Part shown: positions 9,601-21,600 of the stretch, one piece after another
Layout of the letters: each line of letters opens with the position of its first letter
Numbering within the stretch: the first letter of the stretch is position 1
Origin: JARRQJ01 sp963810615
GTDB lineage: Bacteria; Pseudomonadota; Gammaproteobacteria; DRLM01
Assembly: GCA_963810615.1 (NCBI GenBank)
Contig: CAWEOA010000007.1
Location: 1-64,000 of the forward strand
Reading direction: 5' to 3'
DNA: 64,000 nucleotides
The notes under the pieces: generated by a model
Database searches by the model: none
The model's input: only the letters and a program-made list of their open reading frames with translations
What the model was told of the DNA's origin: nothing
Made by a program: the position numbers and the translations under genes

Positions 9601-12600
9601 GGAGGGGTATTGAGCGGCCAACTAGATGGTGGTTTGGGCAGCGATACCTTGGATTTCACGGGCTATGGGTCGGCGGTGTCGGCGAGTCCGACGGGGACGG
9701 GCAGCGGTAAGCTGTCGGGCACCCCGGATCCGATTACGTATGCGGGGACGAGTGATTACGTCAATGTTGAGAATGTCGTCGGTGTAGGCGTAGCCGGTCC
9801 CAATGGTCAGACCAACATCTGGGATGTGACCGGCTTAGATCAATTTACGCTGAACGGCACGACATTCAGCGGTGTAACCTCGGTAACGGGCGGTGATCAG
9901 GTAGACACCTTTATCATGGAGGACGCGGGCCGCATCAGTGGACAGATCGACGGTGGCCCGGGCCTGAACGACATCCAGTCGGTGGGCAACGCGATGTGGT
10001 CGCTGACGGGGGCGGACGCGGGGAGCATCGCGACGACGGCGGGCGCGACGACGTTCGTGAACATCCAGATGCTGACGGGCGGCGCGGGCAACGACAGTTT
10101 CATTATCAACGGCGGGATCTTGAGCGGCGCGATCAACGGCGGGGTGGGTGTGAACAGCCTGACCGCGGACAACCTGGCCAATACCTGGACGATCACCAGT
10201 GCGGACGCCGGTGCGGTAACCGGCATTACGGGTGGCTTCATCAATATTGCCAACCTGATCGGCGGCAGCAACACTGACAGCTTCACTCTCAGTGGTGGCA
10301 GCGTGAGCGGCTCAATTAATGGTGGTACCGGAACGAATACTCTGATTGCGGATAATGTGGCCAATACCTGGAGCATCAGTGGCGCGGACACGGGCACGGT
10401 GACGGGCGTCGCTGGCTTCAGCAACATCGCCAACCTGACGGGCGGCAGCAATAACGACGCATTCACCATCGGTGCGAGCGGCAGCGTGAGCGGATTGATC
10501 GACGGTGGTCTGCAGGTGGCGAGCGATACACTGGACTATTCGGCGGTGACAGTGGCGGTGACGACGAAGATCGGCACGAACTTCACCAACATCGAGACGG
10601 TGACGGGTGACGGGACCAACGACACCCTGGTGGGAGCGGACGTGGCGAACACTTGGGCGATCACGGGCGCGAATGCCGGAACGGTGGGTACGTTGGCCTT
10701 CAACGGCTTCAGCAACCTGACCGGCGGAACCGGCACCGACGACTTCACGCTCAGTGGCGGCACCCTGAGCGGCGCGATCGACGGCGGTCTCATCGGCGCG
10801 AATACCCTGATCGCAGACAATACCGCCAACACCTGGACGATTACCGGTACGGATGCCGGTACGGTGACCGGCATCATCGGCGGCTTCACCCACATCGGCA
10901 ACCTCACCGGCGGGACTGGCACCGACAGCTTCACACTCAGCGGCGGTAGCTTAAGCGGTGCGATCGATGGTGGCCTGACCGGCGTGAACAATTTGACGGC
11001 GGACAACGTGTCGAACACCTGGGTGATAACGGCTCTGGATAGCGGCACGGTAACGGGCATCACCGGCGGCTTCAGCAACATCGGTAATCTTGCCGGTGGC
11101 ACCGGCACCGACAGCTTCACGCTCAGTGGCGGCACCCTGAGCGGTGCGATCGACGGTGGACTCACAGGCGCGAATACCCTGACCGCCGACAATGCCGCCA
11201 ACACCTGGGTGATAACGGCCCTGGATAGCGGTACCGTCACCGGCGTCACCGGCGGCTTCACCCACATCGGCAACCTCACCGGCGGCACTGGCACCGACAG
11301 CTTCACTCTCAGCGGCGGCACCCTGAGCGGCGCGATTAACGGCGGCGCCGGTAGCAATAGCCTCACTGGAGCTGATGTCGCGAATGCCTGGACGATCAAT
11401 GGAACGGATGCCGGCAGCGTGACGGGTGTGGGTGGCGGTTTCAATAGCATTGGCACCTTGATCGGCGGCAGTGTTGCAGACAATTTCAGCTTCATTGGTA
11501 CGGCGGTGTTGAGCGGCCCGGTCGATGGTGGCTTGGGTAGCGATACCATCGATTTCTCGGGGTATGCCACGCCGGTTTCGGTCGGACCTACCGGAACGGG
11601 CAGCGGCAACGTATCGGCGACACCGGATCCGATCAACTATGCAGCGGGAGACGATTACACCGGAATGGAAACCGTGATCGCCACGGGTGGGTTGATAGGA
11701 CCCAACGGTCAAACCAATCTGTGGGATATCACGGCGCTGAATCAGTTCATTCTGAACGGAACGACCTATAGCGGAATGACGTCGGTGCTTGGCGGTGACC
11801 AAGTCGATATCTTTACGATAGAAAATAATGGTCGTCTGACTGGAACTCCGGCGATCGACGGTGGACCCGGTGCGAACGTGTTGCAGTCGGTGGGTGATGC
11901 TACATGGACGCTTACCGGCGGGGATGCGGGTAGCATCGCCACGTTAGCCGGTGTATCGGAGTTCGTGAACATCCAGACGCTGACGGGCGGGGCGGGTAAT
12001 GATAGCTTTATCCTGAATGGCGGCTCTCTGCTGAGCGGAGCGATCAACGGCGGCTCAGGTACAAACGGTCTGACAGGCGACAACCTAGCCAGCACCTGGG
12101 TGATCAACGCGGCGAACGGCGGCAGTGTCACCGATGCGAACGGCACGGTGAGCTTCAGCAATATCGGCACGCTCACCGGCGGTACGGCGACGGACGACTA
12201 CACGCTGAGCGGTGTCGGCACACTGAGCGGTGGGATTGACGGCGGCCTCACCGGTGCGAACAGCCTGACGGGCAACGACCTAGCCAGCACCTGGGTGATC
12301 AACGCGGCGAACGGCGGCAGTGTCACCGATGCGAACGGCACGGTGAGCTACAGCAATATCGGCACGCTCACCGGCGGTACGGCGACGGACGACTACACGC
12401 TGAGCGGTGTCGGCACACTGAGCGGTGGGATTGACGGCGGCCTCACCGGTGCGAACAGCCTGACGGGCAACGACCTAGCCAGCACCTGGGTGATCAACGC
12501 GGCGAACGGCGGCAGTGTCACCGATGCGAACGGCACGGTGAGCTACAGCAATATCGGCACGCTCACCGGCGGTACGGCGACGGACGACTACACGCTGAGC

Positions 12601-15600
12601 GGTGTCGGCACACTGAGCGGTGGGATTGACGGCGGCCTCACCGGTGCGAACAGCCTGACGGGCAACGACCTAGCCAGCACCTGGGTGATCAACGCGGCGA
12701 ACGGCGGCAGTGTCACCGATGCGAACGGCACGGTGAGCTTCAGCAATATCGGCACGCTCACCGGCGGCACGGCGACGGACGACTACACGCTGAGCGGTGT
12801 CGGCACACTGAGCGGTGGGATTGACGGCGGCCTCACCGGTGCGAACAGCCTGACGGGCAACGACCTAGCCAGCACCTGGGTGATCAACGCGGCGAACGGC
12901 GGCAGTGTCACCGATGCGAACGGCACGGTGAGCTACAGCAATATCGGCACGCTCACCGGCGGTACGGCGACGGACGACTACACGCTGAGCGGTGTCGGCA
13001 CACTGAGCGGTGGGATTGACGGCGGCCTCACCGGTGCGAACAGCCTGACGGGCAACGACCTAGCCAGCACCTGGGTGATCAACGCGGCGAACGGCGGCAG
13101 TGTCACCGATGCGAACGGCACGGTGAGCTACAGCAACATCGGCACGCTCACCGGCGGCACGGCGACGGACGACTACACGCTGAGCGGTGTCGGCACACTG
13201 AGCGGTGGGATTGACGGCGGCCTCACCGGTGCGAACAGCCTGACGGGCAACGACCTAGCCAGCACCTGGGTGATCAACGCGGCGAACGGCGGCAGTGTCA
13301 CCGATGCGAACGGCACGGTGAGCTACAGCAATATCGGCACGCTCACCGGCGGTACGGCGACGGACGACTACACGCTGAGCGGTGTCGGCACACTGAGCGG
13401 TGGGATTGACGGCGGCCTCACCGGTGCGAACAGCCTGACGGGCAACGACCTAGCCAGCACCTGGGTGATCAACGCGGCGAACGGCGGCAGTGTCACCGAT
13501 GCGAACGGCACGGTGAGCTACAGCAATATCGGCACGCTCACCGGCGGTACGGCGACGGACGACTACACGCTGAGCGGTGTCGGCACACTGAGCGGTGGGA
13601 TTGACGGCGGCCTCACCGGTGCGAACAGCCTGACGGGCAACGACCTAGCCAGCACCTGGGTGATCAACGCGGCGGACGGCGGCAGTGTCACCGATGCGAA
13701 CGGCATGGTGAGCTTCAGCAATATCGGCACGCTCACCGGCGGCACGGCGACGGACGACTACACGCTGAGCGGTGTCGGCACACTGAGCGGTGGGATTGAC
13801 GGCGGCCTCACCGGTGCGAACAGCCTGACGGGCAACGACCTAGCCAGCACCTGGGTGATCAACGCGGCGAACGGCGGCAGTGTCACCGATGCGAACGGCA
13901 CGGTGAGCTACAGCAACATCGATAATCTGATCGGTGGCAGCAGCACGGACAGCTTTGCGCTGAACGACGGTGTGGTGACGAGCGGCTCGATAGACGGCGG
14001 TGCGGGCGTGGATACCCTGGACCTGTCGTTGTACACGACGGCGCGCAGTGTGGTGCTGACGGGTTCGGGTGTGGATGGCTTCAGTGGCACGGAGGCCAGC
14101 GTGGGCGGCGGGTTTGCGAACATCGATGTAGTGACGCTGCCGGTGACCGCGATCAACAGCCTGCAGGGTCAGGACCTGGCGACCGTGTGGACGATCAGCG
14201 GTGCAAACAGCGGCACGCTGACTACGGGCGGTAATGTGCTGACCTTTACCAATGCCAACAATCTCATCGGCGGCAGTGCGACGGATGACTTCATCCTAGT
14301 CGGAGTTGGAACTGTGAGCGGGTCGATTGACGGCGGCCTCACCGGTGCGAACAGCCTGACGGGCAACGACCTAGCCAGCACCTGGGTGATCAACGCGGCG
14401 GACGGCGGCAGTGTCACCGATGCGAACGGCATGGTGAGCTTCAGCAATATCGGCACGCTCACCGGCGGCACGGCGACGGACGACTACACGCTGAGCGGTG
14501 TCGGCACACTGAGCGGTGGGATTGACGGCGGCCTCACCGGTGCGAACAGCCTGACGGGCAACGACCTAGCCAGCACCTGGGTGATCAACGCGGCGAACGG
14601 CGGCAGTGTCACCGATGCGAACGGCACGGTGAGCTACAGCAACATCGATAATCTGATCGGTGGCAGCAGCACGGACAGCTTTGCGCTGAACGACGGTGTG
14701 GTGACGAGCGGCTCGATAGACGGCGGTGCGGGCGTGGATACCCTGGACCTGTCGTTGTACACGACGGCGCGCAGTGTGGTGCTGACGGGTTCGGGTGTGG
14801 ATGGCTTCAGTGGCACGGAGGCCAGCGTGGGCGGCGGGTTTGCGAACATCGATGTAGTGACGCTGCCGGTGACCGCGATCAACAGCCTGCAGGGTCAGGA
14901 CCTGGCGACCGTGTGGACGATCAGCGGTGCAAACAGCGGCACGCTGACTACGGGCGGTAATGTGCTGACCTTTACCAATGCCAACAATCTCATCGGCGGC
15001 AGTGCGACGGATGACTTCATCCTAGTCGGAGTTGGAACTGTGAGCGGGTCGATTGACGGCGGCCTCACCGGTGCGAACAGCCTGACGGGCAACGACCTAG
15101 CCAGCACCTGGGTGATCAACGCGGCGGACGGCGGCAGTGTCACCGATGCGAACGGCATGGTGAGCTTCAGCAATATCGGCACGCTCACCGGCGGCACGGC
15201 GACGGACGACTACACGCTGAGCGGTGTCGGCACACTGAGCGGTGGGATTGACGGCGGCCTCACCGGTGCGAACAGCCTGACGGGCAACGACCTAGCCAGC
15301 ACCTGGGTGATCAACGCGGCGAACGGCGGCAGTGTCACCGATGCGAACGGCACGGTGAGCTACAGCAACATCGATAATCTGATCGGTGGCAGCAGCACGG
15401 ACAGCTTTGCGCTGAACGACGGTGTGGTGACGAGCGGCTCGATAGACGGCGGTGCGGGCGTGGATACCCTGGACCTGTCGTTGTACACGACGGCGCGCAG
15501 TGTGGTGCTGACGGGTTCGGGTGTGGATGGCTTCAGTGGCACGGAGGCCAGCGTGGGCGGCGGGTTTGCGAACATCGATGTAGTGACGCTGCCGGTGACC

Positions 15601-18600
15601 GCGATCAACAGCCTGCAGGGTCAGGACCTGGCGACCGTGTGGACGATCAGCGGTGCAAACAGCGGCACGCTGACTACGGGCGGTAATGTGCTGACCTTTA
15701 CCAATGCCAACAATCTCATCGGCGGCAGTGCGACGGATGACTTCATCCTAGTCGGAGTTGGAACTGTGAGCGGGTCGATTGACGGCGGCCTCACCGGTGC
15801 GAACAGCCTGACGGGCAACGACCTAGCCAGCACCTGGGTGATCAACGCGGCGGACGGCGGCAGTGTCACCGATGCGAACGGCATGGTGAGCTTCAGCAAT
15901 ATCGGCACGCTCACCGGCGGCACGGCGACGGACGACTACACGCTGAGCGGTGTCGGCACACTGAGCGGTGGGATTGACGGCGGCCTCACCGGTGCGAACA
16001 GCCTGACGGGCAACGACCTAGCCAGCACCTGGGTGATCAACGCGGCGAACGGCGGCAGTGTCACCGATGCGAACGGCACGGTGAGCTTCAGTAATATCGG
16101 CACGCTCATCGGCGGTACGGCGACGGACGACTACACGCTGAGCGGTGTCGGCACGCTGAGTGGTTCGATAGACGGTGGAGCGGGCATCAACAGCCTGCAG
16201 GCGGCGGATGTAGCGAACAACTGGGTGGTGACCGGCAGCCGCAGCGGTACGGTGACCGGGATTGGCGTGGGTTACAGCAACATCGATAATCTGATCGGCG
16301 GCAGCGCTGCGGACAGCTTTGCGCTGAACGACGGTGTGGTGACGAGTGGCTCGATAGACGGCGGTACGGGCGTGGATACCCTGGACCTGTCGTTGTACAC
16401 CACGGCGCGCAGCGTGGTGCTGACGGGGTCGGGTATTGATGGCTTCAGTGGCACGGAGGCCAGCGTGGGCGGCGGGTTTGCGAACATCAATGTAGTGACC
16501 GGGCCGGCGGCCACGGTCAATACTCTGCAGGCGCAGGATCTGCCCAATGTGTGGACGGTCAGTGGCATCAACAGTGGCACCCTGGACACGGGCGGCTATG
16601 TGCTGACCTTCAACGGCATGAATAATCTGGTCGGCGGCAGCGATGTGGATACCTTCAATTTCGTCGGTACCGCGGAGCTTGACGGTCAGGTCAACGGCGG
16701 CGCCGGCAGCGATACCCTGAATTTCCTCGGCTACAGTGTGCCCGTCTCCATAAGTCCTACCGGCGTCGGGACCGGAGACGCAATAGCGATCCCGGATCCC
16801 ATCATTAATGCGGGTGGTGACGATTACATTGGGATAGAAGTCGTGATGGCCTCCGGCAGCTTGATCGGTCCCAACGGTCAGGATAATAACTGGGATATAA
16901 CGGGTGTGAATCAGATCACCTTCCTGGGGACCTCATTCATCGGATTGGATTCCATTATCGGCGGTGATCAGATAGATACCTTCAAAATGGAGGACGGCGG
17001 CCAGCTGACCGGCACAATGGGCATCGACGGTGGTCCTGGCAACAACATTATCCAGTCCGTGGGTAACGCCACGTGGACGATCACGGGTGGTGCCGACGGC
17101 GACATTGCCACCACGGCCGGTGCTACTACCTTCACTAATGTCCAAGACCTCAGTGGTGGTGCCGGTAACGACAATTTCGTCGTCACCGACGCAGTGGTGT
17201 TTACGGGTAGCATCGATGGTGGGACAGGTACTGACACGCTGGATCTGTCGGCCTACACCACGGATCGCAACGTGCTGATAACCGGCTCCGGTGTCGATGG
17301 CTTCAACGGCACGGAGGCCAGTATCGCCGGCGGCTTCGCCAACATCGATGTGGTGACGGCACCGGTGGCGACGCTTAACACCCTGCAGGGCGAGAATCTG
17401 GACAATCTGTGGACGGTGAGCGCAGCCAACACCGGCACCTTGAATACAGCCGGCAATATCCTGGCCTTTAACAACTTTGGCACACTCAAGGGCGGCATCG
17501 GCATCGATACTTTCGATCTCGCCGCCGGGGTGAGCGGCCAGATAGATGGCGGCGGTTTGGGGACGGATGCGGATGTGCTTAACGTTACCGGCGACTTCAC
17601 GACCCCGGGCAGTGCCTTTAATGTCACCGACGTGGAAACCGTGGCGGATAGCGGCGGCTTCACCGTCACTACGACGGACGTTGTGATCAACAATGCCGCC
17701 ACCACCATCGGCACCGCCTTGGCGCCGCTCAAGATCCAGGCCGCCACCTTGAGCATCATCGGCACCAATACCGATGCCTATATCAATGAGGTGGATGCTA
17801 TCGATCTTGCCGGTATCAATCTCGGCGGCGTCTTCGATTTGGCCGCGGGCGGGACCATCACCCAGAGCGGCGCCGTGCACGTCACCGGTCTCACCACCTT
17901 GGCGGCGGGCGCCCTCAATGACATCATTTTGAACGATGTCACCAATACCTTCAGCACCGTCGGAATCGTCTCGGGCAATAACGTGACGCTGCGCGATGCG
18001 GACGCCCTCGACCTGGCGGCCTCCACGGTTAGCGGTAATCTGGATGTCGCGACCGGCGGCGCGATCACTCAGAGCGGTGCTGTGAGCGTTGCCGGAACAA
18101 GCAGCTTCAACGCCGGTGCCAATCCCATCACCTTGGGCAACGCCGCTAACGACTTTGTGGGTGCGGTGTCCTTGAACAACAGCGGCGCCAACGACGTGGT
18201 GTTGACCGATGCCAACGGCCTGATCCTGGGGACATCGACGCTGGGCAGCGGGGCGCTGACCGTCAACGCGGTGGGCATCACCCAGGTCGGGCCGATCATC
18301 CAGGCCGCAGGCGCCGGTGCCGCGGTGTTCAACGGCGGCGCGGGCGTCATTGACTTAAGTAATGCGGGCAACGACTTCACCGGTCCGGTGTCGTTGAACA
18401 ACAGCGGCGCCAACGACGTGGTGCTGACCGATGCCAACGGCCTGATCCTGGGGACATCGACGCTGGGCAGCGGGGCGCTGACCGTCAACGCGGTGGTCAT
18501 CACCCAGGTCGGGCCGATCATCCAGGCCGCAGGCGCCGGTGCCGCGGTGTTCAACGGCGGCGCGGGCGTTATTGACTTAAGTAATGCGGGCAACGATTTC

Positions 18601-21600
18601 ACCGGTCCGGTGTCCTTGAACAACAGCGGCGCCAATGACGTGGTGCTGACCGATGCCAACGGCCTGATCCTGGGGACATCGACGCTGGGCAGCGGGGCGC
18701 TGACCGTCAACGCGGTGGGCATCACCCAGGTCGGGCCGATCATCCAGGCCGCAGGCGCCGGTGCCGCGGTGTTCAACGGCGGCGCGGGCGTTATTGACTT
18801 AAGTAATGCGGGCAACGATTTCACCGGTCCGGTGTCCTTGAACAACAGCGGCGCCAATGACGCAACGGTCACCGACAGCAATGCCATCGATCTGGGTACG
18901 TCGACGGTGGGCGGTAACCTGGTGGTGACGGCACACGGCAACATCACCGAATCCGGGGTGTTGACGGTGGCCGGCACCTCAACCTTCATCATCGATACCG
19001 CGACCCTGGCCGATGTCCTGCTCGGTACGCAACTCAATGACCTGGCCGGTGCGGTGACGATCGCCACGATCAATGGCGGTACGACATACGATATCAATCT
19101 ACGTAACGTCAATTCGGGTGCGACGATTGCCGGCCTGCCGGCCACTGCGCATGATTTGACCATTACCCATGATATTGCGCCCGTAAGCTTATTGGGCATC
19201 ACCTTGTCGGGGAATATGGTGATCACCGCAGGCGGTGTTACCGCTGGAGGTGTCGCCATCGACGAAACCGGGGTCTTGACCGTGGCGGGCACCTCCATCT
19301 TCACCGTTGATACCGTACAGCAGGCCGATGTCCTGCTCGATACCCAGCCCAATGACTTTGCCGGTGCGGTGACGATCAGCACGCTCAATGGCGGTACGAT
19401 CCGCGACGTTGGACTGCGCAATGTCAATCCGAGCGCGAACTTGGCCGGGGTTCCGACCATTCTGCGCAATCTGACGATCATCTTCGACAATGCGCCGGTG
19501 GTGCTACCCTTGACCACCCTGACCGGCAACCTGGACGTTATCGCCGGCGGCGACATCAGCCAGGTGGGCGTGGTGACCGTCGCGGGCACCAGCAGCCTGA
19601 ACGCCGGCCCCCATGCCATTACGCTGGATAACCCCAATAACGATTTCGGCGGCGCGGTAATGCTCATCAACACCGGCCCCAACAACATCGTCATCACCGA
19701 CGTCAACGCCATAGTCTTCGGGAACTCGACCATCGGTTCCGGTACGCTCACCGTCAACGCGGTGGGTATCACCCAGACCGGACCCATCATCCAAGAGGCC
19801 GCTGCCGGTGCGGCGACCTTCAACAGTGGCTCAGGCGCCATCGTTCTGACCGATCCCGGTAATGACTTTACCGGGCCGGTATCGCTCAACACCAGCGGCA
19901 GCGCCGACGCTAGTGTCGTCGACAGCAACGCCATCGACCTGGGGAATTCGATGGTGGCGGGTAATTTGGCGGTGACCGCCAGCGGAGATATCACTGAATC
20001 CGGATTGCTGACGGTCGCCGGCACGTCGACGTTCACCGTCGACACCGCGCAAAATGCCGATGTATGGTTGGCGCCCGATCCGCCTTATCCGCCCGGTCCG
20101 ACCGATCACGCCAACAATCTTGCCGGCGCGGTGACGATTACAACCGTGAACGGCGGGACGATCCGTGATATCGGCTTACGTAATATCAGCCCCACGGCGA
20201 GTCTTGCGGGCGTGCCGACCGTCGCGCGCAATTTGACGATTATCTTTGACAACGCGTCGGTGAATTTGCCGGTGACCACGCTGAGTCTCGACGCAAGTAA
20301 CATAGGCGGGAACCTTGTGGTCCTCGCGGGCGGGAGCATTACGCAGACCGGCGTGTTGACCATAGCGGGCACGGCAACCTTCGCCATCGACGGTGCGCAA
20401 CAGGCTGATGTTATCCTCGGCCCGGTGTATCCCAACGATATCGCCGGCCTGGTGACGATCACGACCTATAATGGCGGTACGATTCGCGACATCAATCTGC
20501 GCAATATCAACGTCAACGCCAATCTTCTGGGCATGCCCAATACGGCGCGCAATTTCACCATTCTCTTTGACAATGCGCCGGTCATACTGCCCACACTTAC
20601 TTTGACGGGCTTTTTGGATATCACCGCGGGCGGCGTGACCCCCACGCTCACGAGCGGCGCGCTTCCCGCGAATTTAGCCATCACTCAAACCGGTATATTG
20701 ACTGTGGCGGGCACTTCCACCTTCACTGTTGATGCCGTACAGAATGCTGATGTGTGGCTTGCCCCCTATCCTCCTTATCCCCCGGCACCGCTAGATCATG
20801 CAAATGATCTTGCCGGCGCGGTGACGATTACCACGATCAACGGCGGAACGATCCGAGATGTCGGGTTGCGCAATATCAATCCGAGTGCAAATTTGGCTGG
20901 CGTGCCAACCATTCTGCGCAATCTGACGATTATTTTTGATAACGCACCAGTGGTGCTGCCCTTGACCACCCTGACCGGCAATCTGGTGGTCATCGCCGGT
21001 GGCGACATCAGCCAGGTGGGCGTGGTGACCGTAGCGGGCACCAGCAGCCTCAATGCCGGCCCCCATGCCATTACGCTGGATAACCCTAATAACGATTTTG
21101 GCGGCGCGGTAATGATGATCAATACCGGTCTCAACAACATCGTCATCACCGACGTCAACAATATTATCTTCGGGACCTCGACCATAGGTTCCGGTACGTT
21201 GACCGTCAATGCGATAGGCATCACGCAGATCGGACCGATCACTCAAGAGGCTGCGGCCGGTGCGGCGACCTTCAACAGTGGCTCAGGCGCCATCGTTCTG
21301 ACCGATCCCGGTAATGACTTTACCGGGCCGGTGATTCTCAACACCACCGTGAGCGCCGATGCCAGCGTGGTCGACAGCAATGAGATTATCCTCGGGGCGT
21401 CCACGGTGGCGGGCAGCCTGTTTGTGACCGCCCACGGCGATATTACGCAGGTGGGTGTGTTGTTTGTGAGCGGTGCGGCGACATTTACGATGGGTACCGT
21501 GGACCCGCTGGTTTACCCGAATGGCGCGGATATATTGCTTGATACCCAGCTCAACGATATTGCCGGTTTGCTGACGATCCAACCTGTCAACGACCCCGCG

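Noticed and set aside
213..12176. Many long minus-strand open frames opposite the giant gene, rich in Pro, Val and Ala or in Arg and Asp
   Set aside because: They are shadows of a repetitive GC-rich coding sequence. They repeat with the same period, lack ribosome sites, and read as low-complexity translations with no family character.
12058..13950. The 195-bp array as a CRISPR or satellite
   Set aside because: Units are adjacent without spacers, are a multiple of three, and are translated in one long frame.
18069..20045. 658-codon minus-strand frame opposite the C-terminal repeats
   Set aside because: It mirrors the 222-bp repeat and nearby repeats of the plus-strand gene and shows no independent coding signal.
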